Assembly: GCF_008017805.1 (NCBI RefSeq)
Contig: NZ_VRTT01000003.1
Location: 62,001-126,000, forward strand
Origin: Paenibacillus sp. N3.4
Lineage (GTDB): Bacteria; Bacillota; Bacilli; Paenibacillales; NBRC-103111
DNA length: 64,000 nt
Reading direction: 5' to 3'
The position numbers were made by a program, and so were the translations under genes. Below the pieces are notes generated by a model that saw nothing but the letters and a program-made list of their open reading frames with translations, did not search any database and had not been told where the DNA came from. Of the stretch, positions 45,834 to 55,180 are shown one piece after another (the stretch's first letter is position 1; each line of letters starts with the position of its first letter).

Positions 45834-46006
45834 GACTAGCTAAGACATCAATAAGACTTTGGTGCAGCCGATTCATCAGATAGGATCGCTGTACTTCTTT
45901 TTTGGCAAAATAGCAATGATATTCATAAACGATTCCTTTATTTTTGTATCCTCTAGAGAGATTTTTGAGGTTAATAAATTATTTGATGAATGTGTCGATG
46001 CGTCAG

Positions 46007-46049
46007 AAAGAAGCCTCCAACCTGTTTCTAAGGTTTGTGAGGCTTCTTT
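46007..46049. terminator. Bidirectional terminator between the unknown protein and the diguanylate cyclase genes
   Basis: AAAGAAGCCTC pairs with GAGGCTTCTTT. It serves the minus-strand gene ending at 46072 and may also stop readthrough from 45833. Confidence 0.75.
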
Positions 46050-46071
46050 ATTATATAGTAACATTTCATCT

Positions 46072-47172
46072 TTATTTAGCTTCCTTGAGCGGTGCTGTGA
46101 AAACGATGGTTTTATTTTTGCCTGCCTTCTTAGCTGTATATAACGATTGATCTGCCCCAGAGAACAATACTTCTTTGCCTGTACCTTTGCGATACTCGCA
46201 AAGGCCGATTGAAATGGTCACGGCTTGTCCTTGCAGTTCTTCGTATTTCGTTTGTGAGATATGCCAACGAATACGTTCCAACAATTCAAATACGTCATCT
46301 GTACTTTTTTCTGTGAAGATGATGGCGAATTCTTCGCCGCCATATCTCGCGACAAAATCGTTTAATCCTACGCGATCTTTCAATGTGCTGCTGACTTTCT
46401 TTAGCACGGCATCTCCCGCGCGATGTCCATAGGTATCATTCACTCTTTTAAAGTTGTCGATATCTAGCACAGCGATATGAATGGAGAAGTGAACAGATTG
46501 GCTTTGCTGGATAAGTTCATCCAAATACTCATGAAAGGTGATGTGATTATATAAATCGGTTAACGCATCTATTTTGGATAATTTATCCATAATAATATTT
46601 TTGATCAGCAGCTCTTGTTTGAGCTCCGTTGTGGCTTGCAGGTTGTCTAAAATTTCTATACCGCGTCTCATGATCCCTAAGGCAATGAAAGAAACGATAC
46701 TTAAAATTGGCAAGACAGCAAGGAGGTCAGTCAGTTTGTATTGGGATAATGCGCTTAGTCGAAAGACATATAGAATAGTAATGGATAGAAGGGATAGCGA
46801 AACGGAGTAAATAATCTTGGAACGCTGAAAATAAAAGATCGACACAAACATAGGAAGAAATAAATAGAGTGGAACCATTTTCACATCATAATTGAAGTAA
46901 ATAATAGTAAACGATAATAAAGCGCCGCCGGTAATAATGTGGTAATCCAGCAGTCGTTTACAATATAGATTGACGACTTCCATCAAGCACATAAGGAAAA
47001 ACATGATCAGACAAAAGGTAATGATTCGATGAATAAAGAAGGAAAACGGTTGCTCTCCGGACATCGAATAGAGGAGTTCAAAGGGGATTTGAATCAAAAC
47101 GAGTCCCCAGTAGGTGTTCAACAACTTTCGATTCCAGATCTTCTTGTCCTGATTGTATGCGTTAATTTGCAT
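46072..47172 (-). CDS. Membrane diguanylate cyclase (GGDEF)
   Basis: This protein has 366 residues from ATG 47172, chosen because GGAGTGG precedes it; the longer frame to 47295 lacks a ribosome binding site. Six hydrophobic helices fill residues about 15-185, then a short coiled linker. A complete GGDEF domain follows with DIDNFKRVNDTYGHRAGD and the active-site variant ARYGGEEFAI. This Glu variant is a normal active form. It should make cyclic di-GMP from GTP. No RxxD inhibitory site is obvious in front of the signature. Confidence 0.9.
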   Translation of the reverse strand: MQINAYNQDKKIWNRKLLNTYWGLVLIQIPFELLYSMSGEQPFSFFIHRIITFCLIMFFLMCLMEVVNLYCKRLLDYHIITGGALLSFTIIYFNYDVKMVPLYLFLPMFVSIFYFQRSKIIYSVSLSLLSITILYVFRLSALSQYKLTDLLAVLPILSIVSFIALGIMRRGIEILDNLQATTELKQELLIKNIIMDKLSKIDALTDLYNHITFHEYLDELIQQSQSVHFSIHIAVLDIDNFKRVNDTYGHRAGDAVLKKVSSTLKDRVGLNDFVARYGGEEFAIIFTEKSTDDVFELLERIRWHISQTKYEELQGQAVTISIGLCEYRKGTGKEVLFSGADQSLYTAKKAGKNKTIVFTAPLKEAK

Positions 47173-47374
47173 GGATACCCACTCCAAAAGATATGCTACT
47201 TCAGCACTATTGTTAGTATCATAACATGAATATCTCCACGATTGGAATATGTTTCCCTGAAGATTCGACAATAAATTACGATTCTGAAATGGCAAATAGT
47301 TCGTTGTATATCTGGTTCTGATCGACCATATACTCTTAGAGGAGGCATTTTAACAGATCGTTAGGAGTGAGCCC

Positions 47375-48316
47375 ATGGAATTGTTTTCAGTCACTGTGAT
47401 GCAGGTTGATGAGACTTACATTCGTTCGCTAAGTGCTCAGGTAGCTGATGAGCTTAAGCTTTTACATATCGTTGATGGCGGTTTAACGGCTGTGTATGAT
47501 CACTTTGAGACACACGCGTGTCTAACAGTGCAAACGACTTTACTAGAAAAGGATGCACTGTCGATTCGTAATCAAACAGCAGAGAGCTTGGCGCATATTT
47601 TAGCTGAGCACATTATGGAAGAAATAGAGCCCCTGATTTTTCGGAATCTCATAATTAAAGAGTTTAAATATGAGGCCAAAGACGATGTGGAAGCGATAGA
47701 GGGTTATTGTAAGCTATCGTTAAATGGCATTCCGAGTATAGATGATTCGCTAATTTCCAGTATTGATTCTGGCAGGGTTCGTCGTAAGGAGGTATTGACT
47801 CAGCTGCTGTTGCAATCTTTGGAAGAGACACCGACCTTGAGTTTGGATGGATTTCTTCGGTTTCGCGTTGGTGAATACACAGAGGAACTTCGCGAAGTTG
47901 CTGAGTATGCGATCGATGAGTTTATGATGGATCGTCAATATCAAGAATTTATTTCACTGCTGCAGTATTTTGTATACATTCAAGAAGCCAAAATTCCAGT
48001 TGCCCATCTCATCCACAAGGGGGGGCATGAGTTTATTATTTTGAATGATCGACATGAGCTGATTGATGCGGATGAGTTTGATGCTACGTGCAAACTTGAG
48101 GTGCTCGAAAAAGATATTAATTTCGAGGATATGATTGTGAGTACACTCATTTCGGTATCTCCGGCCACCATTTATATTCACACGCGTGATCCTGAAATGA
48201 CCATTATCAAAACGATTAGACAAATATTCGAAGATCGGACAACGGTTTGCTCCTATTGCCGAACCTGTGAGATTTATTTAGGTGAAAGTAAAAAGCAGGA
48301 TCAACTATCCCCTTGA
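47375..48316 (+). CDS. ytxC: Sporulation-associated protein YtxC
   Basis: This 313-residue protein matches the YtxC family in length and ends with the Cys-containing CSYCRTCEIYLG segment. The gene lies directly before thrS, as in Bacillus subtilis, which supports the call. The family is restricted to spore formers and of unknown biochemical role. The ATG at 47375 has TTAGGAGTGAG upstream. No membrane helix is visible. Confidence 0.8.
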   Translation: MELFSVTVMQVDETYIRSLSAQVADELKLLHIVDGGLTAVYDHFETHACLTVQTTLLEKDALSIRNQTAESLAHILAEHIMEEIEPLIFRNLIIKEFKYEAKDDVEAIEGYCKLSLNGIPSIDDSLISSIDSGRVRRKEVLTQLLLQSLEETPTLSLDGFLRFRVGEYTEELREVAEYAIDEFMMDRQYQEFISLLQYFVYIQEAKIPVAHLIHKGGHEFIILNDRHELIDADEFDATCKLEVLEKDINFEDMIVSTLISVSPATIYIHTRDPEMTIIKTIRQIFEDRTTVCSYCRTCEIYLGESKKQDQLSP

Positions 48317-48329
48317 CCTTCGGGGACGA

Positions 48330-48629
48330 GCGAATTATAATAATGAACGAAGGCGTTAAGATCAAAGACATGAGCTTTCTGCAAGAACTGCCCAGAGAGA
48401 GGAGACTTGGCTGTAATCTCCTTCAGTGAACAGAAAAGTTTACCCCTTTGTAGCCGCATTGTGGAACTTGACCTGTTTTGACAGGTTGGCTAGTATACGA
48501 TGCCGGAGTCATTCCCGTTACCGAATGCTGATGAGGATTCGCCATACCGACGGCATGCAGCGAATCGAACTAGGGTGGAACCACGAGCTAAGCGCACTCG
48601 TCCCTTATGGGATGCAGTGTGCTTTTTTG
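48330..48629 (+). ncRNA. T-box leader of thrS
   Basis: The T-box sequence AGGGTGGAACCACG is at 48573-48586, followed by a terminator hairpin (GCGCACTCGTCCC paired with GGGATGCAGTGTGC) and TTTTTT. Stem I lies upstream, with an ACC triplet at about 48440 that fits a threonine specifier. Uncharged tRNA-Thr should promote readthrough into thrS. Confidence 0.92.
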
Positions 48630-48706
48630 CGTTCAATTGAACATCATTGAACATAAGCAACTTAAGAAAAACTAAACGATGTATAGCTCTAGGGAGGATG
48701 ACAAAA

Positions 48707-50641
48707 ATGGTTGTACAAGTAAAATTGCCAGATGGCGCGATTAGGGAATATGCAGTTGGAACGACTATTGAGCAAGTCGCGGAATCTATCTCATCCGGAC
48801 TTAAGAAAAATGCGATTGGCGGCAAAGTGAACGGGAAATCGGTTGATTTATCTTTTGCTTTGGAGCACGATGTTGATCTGGAAATTTTGACAGTAGACAG
48901 TGAAGCGGGTTTAGAAATGTACCGTCACAGCACTGCGCATTTAATGGCTCAGGCGATTAAACGCATTTATGGGGATAAAGCTGTTAAGCTAGGTATCGGA
49001 CCTGTTATTGAAGACGGTTTTTATTATGATATCGACTTGGAAACACCGCTTAATCCAGAGGATTTGGTGAAGATAGAGAAAGAAATGGAACGTATCGTCG
49101 GGGAAAATCTCGCAATTACGCGTAGAGTTGTTTCTCGTGAAGAAGCGATTCGCATTTTCACTGAATTGGAAGACCCGTTCAAGCTGGAATTGATTCGTGA
49201 TTTGCCTGAAGACGTCGTTTTGACGATTTATGATCAAGGTGAATTTTTTGATCTTTGCCGCGGACCTCATTTACCTTCGACTGGACGAATTAAAGCATTC
49301 AAATTGCTAAGCGTAGCAGGTGCTTACTGGCGCGGGGATGCGAAAAACAAAATGCTGCAGCGTATTTATGGCACAGCTTTTCCTAAAAAAGCACAGCTGG
49401 ATGAGCATTTGCACCTTTTGGAAGAGGCGAAGAAACGGGATCATCGTAAACTGGGTAAAGAGTTGAAGATGTTTGCTTTCTCACGAGAAGTTGGACAAGG
49501 TCTTCCGCTATGGTTGCCGAATGGAGCTAAGTTGAGACGCACCATGGAGCGTTACATTGTTGATCTGGAAGAACGCCTAGGCTATCAACATGTCTATACG
49601 CCTGTATTAGCGAATGTGGATTTGTACAAAACTTCCGGGCATTGGGAACATTACAGCGAAGATATGTTTCCAAAAATGGTGATGGACAATGAGGAGCTTG
49701 TTCTTCGTCCTATGAACTGTCCGCATCATATGATGGTGTACAAGACGGATATGCGCAGCTACCGTGATCTTCCGATTCGTATTGCTGAGCTTGGAACGAT
49801 GCACCGTTATGAGATGTCAGGTGCTCTAACAGGTCTGCACCGCGTTCGTGCTATGACGCTCAATGACGCGCACATTTTCTGTCGTTTGGATCAAATCAAA
49901 GAAGAATTTTCCCGTGTTGTTAATTTGATTCGTCAAGTATACGCCGATTTCGGCATTACCGATTATCGCTTCCGTCTTTCCTACCGGGATCCTAAGGATA
50001 CAGAGAAGTACTTCCAGGATGATCAAATGTGGGAAACCTCACAGCGGATGCTGCGCGAGGTTGTTGAAGAATTAGGCTTGCCATTTTACGAAGCAGAAGG
50101 CGAAGCTGCCTTCTACGGTCCTAAACTTGACGTACAAATCAAAACAGCTCTGAAGAAGGAAGAGACACTTTCCACTGCGCAAATCGATTTCTTGCTTCCT
50201 GAACGTTTCCAGCTTGAATATACAGGAGAAGATGGACAGAAGCACCGTCCTGTTGTTATCCATAGAGGTATTATCAGCACCATGGAACGTATGACAGCTT
50301 TCTTGCTTGAAAATTTCGCGGGAGCTTTACCGACTTGGTTAATGCCGGTTCAAGCCAAAGTGATTCCGGTATCCCCAGCATTTGAGGAGTTCTCTAATCA
50401 AGTGACTGAACGTCTGCGTGAGGCTGGTATCCGCGTTGAAGCGGATAACCGTAATGAAAAGCTAGGCTATAAGATACGCGAGGCACAACTTGAAAAAATT
50501 CCATTCATGTTGGTCGTTGGAGAAAACGAAGTGACCAATGCCAGTTTATCTGTACGTAAACGGGGTCAAGGGGATTTAGGTACCCATCCGATTGAGCAAG
50601 TAGTTGCCATGATTAACGAAGAAATCAGTAAAAAACTTTAA
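48707..50641 (+). CDS. thrS: Threonyl-tRNA synthetase
   Basis: This class II synthetase has 644 residues from ATG 48707, with GGGAGG nine bases upstream; ATG 48698 and the frame to 48647 overlap that site. The N-terminal TGS domain ([14 protein letters not shown]) is followed by the editing domain with the [12 protein letters not shown] motif, then the catalytic core with [13 protein letters not shown] (zinc-binding Cys and His) and a C-terminal anticodon-binding domain. It charges tRNA-Thr and clears Ser-tRNA-Thr. It is regulated by the upstream T-box. Confidence 0.96.
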   Translation: MVVQVKLPDGAIREYAVGTTIEQVAESISSGLKKNAIGGKVNGKSVDLSFALEHDVDLEILTVDSEAGLEMYRHSTAHLMAQAIKRIYGDKAVKLGIGPVIEDGFYYDIDLETPLNPEDLVKIEKEMERIVGENLAITRRVVSREEAIRIFTELEDPFKLELIRDLPEDVVLTIYDQGEFFDLCRGPHLPSTGRIKAFKLLSVAGAYWRGDAKNKMLQRIYGTAFPKKAQLDEHLHLLEEAKKRDHRKLGKELKMFAFSREVGQGLPLWLPNGAKLRRTMERYIVDLEERLGYQHVYTPVLANVDLYKTSGHWEHYSEDMFPKMVMDNEELVLRPMNCPHHMMVYKTDMRSYRDLPIRIAELGTMHRYEMSGALTGLHRVRAMTLNDAHIFCRLDQIKEEFSRVVNLIRQVYADFGITDYRFRLSYRDPKDTEKYFQDDQMWETSQRMLREVVEELGLPFYEAEGEAAFYGPKLDVQIKTALKKEETLSTAQIDFLLPERFQLEYTGEDGQKHRPVVIHRGIISTMERMTAFLLENFAGALPTWLMPVQAKVIPVSPAFEEFSNQVTERLREAGIRVEADNRNEKLGYKIREAQLEKIPFMLVVGENEVTNASLSVRKRGQGDLGTHPIEQVVAMINEEISKKL

Positions 50642-50664
50642 CTCATATACAAGTAGTTGGATAA

Positions 50665-50699
50665 GCAGAGGAGCAGCCGCTCCTCTGCTTATTTTTTTT
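50665..50699 (+). terminator. thrS terminator
   Basis: GCAGAGGAGC-agcc-GCTCCTCTGC followed by TTATTTTTTTT. Confidence 0.93.
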
Positions 50700-50826
50700 C
50701 AAATTTAACTATGGTGGGTATGTATAAGAGGGCCTGAGTAGGAAATCTTAATGAGTGGGTCTGCATCCGGAGGTTTAAACATGGAGCAAATTGGACAACC
50801 TGCTATAGTAGGGGGAGGTATCGCAA

Positions 50827-51555
50827 ATGATATTTAATGAGATATTTATGCAGTCTAAGTGGATTAGTGTGTGGATGGTTATGAATGTTTTGTTTGCCTT
50901 ACTCGGACAGGGGAAGGAAGAGGTTAAAGTGGTGGAGCCACAGCATCAAGTGGTGCTCGCTGCAGAACAGGCTAAAGAAACGGACGTTGCCAACTACGAC
51001 ACGATCAGTTACAAAACGGCAGAAACGCTCAACCATATACAAGTACCGCAACAAATGGACACTCCGGAAAATACGGAGCCTGTTGCACTGCCGGTCACGC
51101 AAGACCAACAACAACTCAACTATCGCTATGTACCTAGGTTAGACTCCGATTTGTCCAAGCTTAAAGCGGTGGAAGTGACAGCAACCGGCTATTTTGCAGG
51201 AAAAGAATCTACGGGGAAAAATCCTGACCATCCTGAATATGGTATTACTTACTCAGGCATTAAGGTAAAACGGGATGATAAAGCTTTATCAACAATCGCG
51301 GCAGACCCATCTGTGTTCCCGCTTGGAACTGTCTTGTTTATTCCTGGTTATGGCTATGGTGTGGTGGCGGATACAGGCAGCGCCATTAAAGGGAAAAAAA
51401 TTGACTTGTATTTCGACACCAAGGATCAAGTGTACAAAGAATGGGGAAAGAAAACGGTCAAAGTATTTATCGTTAAAAATGGCAGCGGTAAGGTGACAGA
51501 GCTGATCTGGAACCAACTAAAGGACGAAATTATAGCTCCAACGAAAGCACTTTAA
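50827..51555 (+). CDS. 3D-domain protein (YocH/YuiC-like cell-wall protein)
   Basis: This 242-residue protein has an N-terminal hydrophobic segment ([16 protein letters not shown]) that exports or anchors it. A Gln/Glu-rich linker follows to about residue 110. A 3D domain then spans about residues 115-215: [27 protein letters not shown] and the Asp-rich [18 protein letters not shown]. The three Asp residues that name the domain are present. Related proteins are MltA-like lytic transglycosylases or resuscitation-type wall hydrolases acting at germination or outgrowth. GGGGGAGG precedes the ATG. Confidence 0.85.
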   Translation: MIFNEIFMQSKWISVWMVMNVLFALLGQGKEEVKVVEPQHQVVLAAEQAKETDVANYDTISYKTAETLNHIQVPQQMDTPENTEPVALPVTQDQQQLNYRYVPRLDSDLSKLKAVEVTATGYFAGKESTGKNPDHPEYGITYSGIKVKRDDKALSTIAADPSVFPLGTVLFIPGYGYGVVADTGSAIKGKKIDLYFDTKDQVYKEWGKKTVKVFIVKNGSGKVTELIWNQLKDEIIAPTKAL

Positions 51556-51631
51556 AAACAAAGTTAGCTGAAAATTCCCATCATAAAATATCCTGTTTGG
51601 GTAATCCTATACATACGGGAGGTGATTGGAC

Positions 51632-51742
51632 ATGGCAAAGAACAAAAGTAACAAAAAACAAGCACAAGATACAGAATTTGCTGCGGAAACATCAGTACCT
51701 AACAAGACGCAACAAACAAATACGCAAAACCAAAATAAATAA
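51632..51742 (+). CDS. Short gamma-type SASP-like peptide
   Basis: This 36-residue peptide starts MAKNKSNKKQAQDTEFAAET, with a strong GGGAGGTG site upstream and a terminator directly behind. The TEFAAET motif and the Lys/Gln/Asn/Thr-rich, Cys-free composition resemble gamma-type small acid-soluble spore proteins (SspE), which store amino acids in the spore core. It is shorter than the usual 60-90 residues and has only one motif copy. It is too short for standard ORF finding. Confidence 0.6.
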   Translation: MAKNKSNKKQAQDTEFAAETSVPNKTQQTNTQNQNK

Positions 51743-51763
51743 GACCCATATTACATGTAAGCC

Positions 51764-51795
51764 AAAGCAGAGATCTGAGAGGATCTCTGCTTTTT
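51764..51795 (+). terminator. Terminator after the SASP-like gene
   Basis: AAAGCAGAGATC-tgagag-GATCTCTGCTTTTT. Confidence 0.9.
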
Positions 51796-51825
51796 ATTGT
51801 CTTCTCAACATTCATTTTTTCTCAA

Positions 51826-52014
51826 CCCGAGGCTGGTCTTGTTAACTCGAGAGGAAGAGAATGGTGGAAGCGCGCTATGAGCGGAGAATTATTCGTTTGG
51901 CCAGAGTATGTGTCAGCTATTACGGAAAAACCGTGTATTACATTGTCTAAAGCGATCAATGATGACATAGGAGCTCCCATCGGTGTCGTTGGGATTGACT
52001 TAATGTTGAAATAA
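51826..52014 (+). pseudogene. Cache-domain fragment of a methyl-accepting chemotaxis protein
   Basis: The open frame encodes about 62 residues: GREWWKRAMSGELFVWPEYV, then SAITEKPCITLSKAINDD and PIGVVGIDLML. This is the membrane-distal part of a dCache sensor (pattern WWKRA...VWPEYVSAIT...VGVVGIDL). No start with a ribosome binding site, signal peptide, HAMP or signalling domain is present. It is a relic of a chemoreceptor gene. The rest of the gap 51743-52089 shows only the terminator at 51764. Confidence 0.7.
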
Positions 52015-52089
52015 TAGTTCTCAAATCGAAAATTTTAGTGTAAAATAAGATTACTGTTATGAATGTTGACATGGGGAGATAGGTGAGTG

Positions 52090-52470
52090 ATGATGCTGAA
52101 AGCATTGCGATCGGACGGAAGGCCTCAAGGGACACCAAGGAAAGCAGCAGAGGTGTTTCCATTCTTAGAAGCCTATATTGCCCGCAAAGAGCAACAAGTC
52201 TTAGAGATTGAACAGGTTGTTGAACGTTACGAAGTGAAGCGAATGAAAGAAGAACGTGCTTATCAGACGATGTCATCGCTGCGCCGTATGTTCTCTGGTA
52301 AGAAGCCGGATCATCACTTAGCCGTCGAATATATTCATTATGTAAAAAAGCCGATGGAGCAAGTAAGGAAGCTCCGTGCAGAAATTTCGCAGGCGAAACA
52401 AATAATGACGGATTCCAAGCCGGGGGATGTCATCTCGATACCTGAAGAGATTGAAGAGCAGTTATCTTAA
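52090..52470 (+). CDS. Small coiled-coil protein of unknown function
   Basis: This protein has about 126 residues from ATG 52090 or 52093, with AGGTGAG upstream. It is charged and helical, with heptad-like stretches (EQVVERYEVKRMKEE, EQVRKLRAEISQAKQ) and no membrane helix. It could be a structural or adaptor protein; no family is recognised. It runs towards amtB and is separated from it by a bidirectional terminator. Confidence 0.65.
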   Translation: MMLKALRSDGRPQGTPRKAAEVFPFLEAYIARKEQQVLEIEQVVERYEVKRMKEERAYQTMSSLRRMFSGKKPDHHLAVEYIHYVKKPMEQVRKLRAEISQAKQIMTDSKPGDVISIPEEIEEQLS

Positions 52471-52480
52471 CACAGACAAT

Positions 52481-52508
52481 AAAACCCTTCCGTTATGGGA
52501 GGGTTTTT
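52481..52508. terminator. Bidirectional terminator between the coiled-coil gene and amtB
   Basis: AAAACCCTTCC-gttat-GGGAGGGTTTT with T on one side and A on the other. Confidence 0.85.
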
Positions 52509-52515
52509 CGCTGTT

Positions 52516-53802
52516 CTATCGTCTCTTTAATTGCTCCAAGTCAATAAATCCGTCCTCTTGACTATAAGCAGGAACGCCGTGAATGCCTACGTCAAGTCCT
52601 ACAAGCTCCTCATCTCTGCTAACGCGAATCGGAACTAAGTAATTAATCAGCTTCATACAACCCCACGTGATGATGAAGCCCCAAACGCAGACCGTTACAA
52701 GTCCGAGTGCCTGTACGCCAAGCAGTTCGAAGCCTCCTCCGTAGAACAGACCGGAGGTCCCTTTCTTAATCGAATCGGGCTGAGCAAATAATCCTACTGC
52801 CAATGTGCCAATACTGCCGCTAATGCCATGAACGGGGAATGCCCCAACAGGGTCATCAATCCGTCTTGCTTCCAGCATTTCAGTCGCATACACCATGGCT
52901 ATTCCGCACGTAGCTCCAATAATAATCGCTGCGACATCACTCACAAATGCGCAGCCAGCTGTAATGCCTACGAGTCCTGCCAAAGCGCCGTTGATGACCA
53001 TTGGCGGATCTGCTTTGCGATAGCGCATCATGGTGAAAAGGATACAGGTTGCACTGCCGGCTGCAGCGGCTAGCATCGTGGTTACGGCAATGTGGCCGAT
53101 CGACATGTTCGTTGCACTTAGTGTACTGCCGGAGTTGAAGCCAAACCAACCAAACCAAAGAATGAAAGCACCTACCGAAGCTAATGGCAAATTGGATGGA
53201 GGAACAATGTTGGCTGTGCCATCGGGAGAGAATTTTCCTATTCTCGGACCAATCATCATTGCCGCAGCCAGAGCGGAGAAACCCCCGAGTGCGTGAATGA
53301 CAGCAGAACCGGCGAAATCAATCATTCCTAATTTCCCTAGCCATCCATGCGCTGACCATACCCAATGCCCGGCAATCGGATAAATGAATCCTGTCATTGC
53401 AATTGTATATAAGATGTAGGCTCTAAAATTGATGCGCTCAGCTACAGCACCGGATACAATGGAGATAACGGCAATAACGAAGGCGCATTGAAATAACCAA
53501 TACGTTTCGTGGGAGATGGATAATGAGATATGTGACAAATCTCCGCTCATAAAGAAGCCTGATGTTCCAATGAGTCCTGCTGCATCTTTGCCATACATCA
53601 ATCCGAAGCCGAGAAAGTAAAAAATAAGTGCTCCGAAAGCAATATCAACAAATACTTTCATAATAATGCTAACCGCGTTTTTTTGCCTGACGAAGCCTGC
53701 TTCCAGTAAGGCGAAACCGCCTTCCATCAATAAAATCATAGCGGCAGTAAGGACGACCCAGATCGTGTCCACCCCGCTGGAAAGCTGCTCAAATGCATCC
53801 AT
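52516..53802 (-). CDS. amtB: Ammonium transporter (Amt/MEP family)
   Basis: This 428-residue membrane protein has about eleven helices. The two pore histidines are in DFAGSAVIHALGG (about residue 168) and FPVHGISGSIGTLA (about residue 318). A cytoplasmic C-terminal tail of about 40 residues follows. It conducts ammonium/ammonia at low supply. GGGGAGA precedes the ATG. Its promoter carries a GlnR/TnrA-like site. The PII gene glnK, often next to amtB, is absent on both sides. Confidence 0.94.
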   Translation of the reverse strand: MDAFEQLSSGVDTIWVVLTAAMILLMEGGFALLEAGFVRQKNAVSIIMKVFVDIAFGALIFYFLGFGLMYGKDAAGLIGTSGFFMSGDLSHISLSISHETYWLFQCAFVIAVISIVSGAVAERINFRAYILYTIAMTGFIYPIAGHWVWSAHGWLGKLGMIDFAGSAVIHALGGFSALAAAMMIGPRIGKFSPDGTANIVPPSNLPLASVGAFILWFGWFGFNSGSTLSATNMSIGHIAVTTMLAAAAGSATCILFTMMRYRKADPPMVINGALAGLVGITAGCAFVSDVAAIIIGATCGIAMVYATEMLEARRIDDPVGAFPVHGISGSIGTLAVGLFAQPDSIKKGTSGLFYGGGFELLGVQALGLVTVCVWGFIITWGCMKLINYLVPIRVSRDEELVGLDVGIHGVPAYSQEDGFIDLEQLKRR

Positions 53803-53844
53803 GCCTAGATCTCCCCTTACGTTGATAAGCCCTCATTTGCACCC

Positions 53845-53874
53845 ATTATACGGTTCTGATGATAGGCATGTCAA
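53845..53874 (-). promoter_or_regulatory. amtB: amtB promoter
   Basis: On the minus strand a perfect TTGACA (53874-53869) and TATAAT (53850-53845) are 18 bases apart. Confidence 0.88.
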
Positions 53875-53881
53875 CGATATG

Positions 53882-53898
53882 CGTAAGATTACATAACA
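53882..53898 (-). promoter_or_regulatory. GlnR/TnrA-like nitrogen control site upstream of amtB
   Basis: TGTTATGTAATCTTACG matches TGTNAN7TNACA at all but the last fixed position. Its centre is about 52 bases before the predicted start, where TnrA-type activators bind. Confidence 0.65.
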
Positions 53899-54073
53899 TG
53901 TAATGGCGATTGTTCGTTATTTTAGAATTCCATGTCAGTTATTCTTAAAGAGGCCTGAAAAATTCAGTCTCTAGACCGAGGACACTTCAATCCTTCGTCT
54001 CTTTTCAATCCCGTCCCTATCTTATAGACTATAACTATGTTAACAACGAAGTATACAGATGGAGGAAGTCAAT

Positions 54074-55171
54074 ATGAATCCGCATATGTTCCAACGAGTT
54101 ATTTGGGGACTTGTCCTCGTAACGGTAGGCGTATTATTTCTACTTAATCAAATGGGGTTGATCGAGATTAATCTTGCTTATGTATTTTCTACCTATTGGC
54201 CGGTTATTCTCATTGTTTATGGTCTTATTGGATTTGTCTGGCAGCGCAAGTACAATTGGGGGAGCTCGATCTGGAGCTTACTTCTTTGTGGGGTTGGTAC
54301 TATATTCCTTCTGAAAAATTTGCGTATGACAGACTTATCCATCGGGGATATGTTTAAGTTTCTTGCTCCTGTTGCTTTAATCTTGTTTGGTCTGAATGTT
54401 ATTTTTAAACCGAATAAGCGAGAATCACCGGACTGGCAAGCTTTTAAAGATGCCAAGCATGAAGCCAAACGTGTGAGAAGAGAAGCGAGAAGAGCACAGC
54501 ATGAAAGATACAGAAACCCTTGGGATCAACCGAAGTGGACAGATCCGATCGTGTCCGCACCTAAGCAGGAGAACAGGAGCACGAATGAGCCGAAACACGA
54601 GCTTAGTGATGAGGAAAAGGCTGTGCTAAAAGATATTCATGGTGAGTTTGCTCCTAATCAGCAACTGGGCGACTGGGATTTGCTAGGCAAATCTGATGAG
54701 ACTAAACGACAAAATCCAGAGCCCCAGCCTCAAACGCATCAATCACAAGGTCATAAGTATCATGATTATATCCCTAATTTCGGTATGGGTGATGTAGTTC
54801 ACAGACATGGCTTTATTGGAGATGTGCATCTTGGGCAGGAAGCATGGGAATTAAAACCGATTCAAGTATCCCATTTTATTGGAGACTCCATTATTGATCT
54901 TACTCGGGCCACCATTCCGCTAGGAGAAACGACAATCCATGTTACCGCTTTTATCGGAGATGTGAAAATATTTATCCCCAACGACTTCGACGTTGAGGTG
55001 CGTGTAATGGCAAGCTCCTTTATCGGAGACATGAAAGTGCTTGACCGCCGCGAGAGCGGGTTTCTGCGCAGTGTAAGAACGCAAACTTCACAGTATGATA
55101 CGGCTGAACGTAAAATCATTGTAACGACGAGTATGTTTATCGGCGACATCACCATTAAAAAGATAGGTTAA
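54074..55171 (+). CDS. liaF: LiaF-like inhibitor of the LiaSR cell-envelope stress system
   Basis: This protein has 365 residues from ATG 54074, with GGAGGAAG upstream; the in-frame ATG at 54059 lies before that site. Four membrane helices occupy residues about 5-110. A charged linker (KHEAKRVRREARRAQHERY) and a Gln/Pro-rich stretch come next. The C-terminal LiaF domain contains four FIGD repeats (HGFIGDVHLG, SHFIGDSIID, TAFIGDVKIF, SSFIGDMKVL) plus MFIGDITI. In Bacillus subtilis LiaF keeps the kinase LiaS inactive until bacitracin-like damage occurs. It is the first of three genes spaced 9 and 14 bases apart. Confidence 0.9.
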   Translation: MNPHMFQRVIWGLVLVTVGVLFLLNQMGLIEINLAYVFSTYWPVILIVYGLIGFVWQRKYNWGSSIWSLLLCGVGTIFLLKNLRMTDLSIGDMFKFLAPVALILFGLNVIFKPNKRESPDWQAFKDAKHEAKRVRREARRAQHERYRNPWDQPKWTDPIVSAPKQENRSTNEPKHELSDEEKAVLKDIHGEFAPNQQLGDWDLLGKSDETKRQNPEPQPQTHQSQGHKYHDYIPNFGMGDVVHRHGFIGDVHLGQEAWELKPIQVSHFIGDSIIDLTRATIPLGETTIHVTAFIGDVKIFIPNDFDVEVRVMASSFIGDMKVLDRRESGFLRSVRTQTSQYDTAERKIIVTTSMFIGDITIKKIG

Positions 55172-55180
55172 GGACGGAGC

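Noticed and set aside
45859-46143. 94-residue frame between the unknown protein and the diguanylate cyclase
   Set aside because: It spans the bidirectional terminator and overlaps the 3' end of the GGDEF gene.
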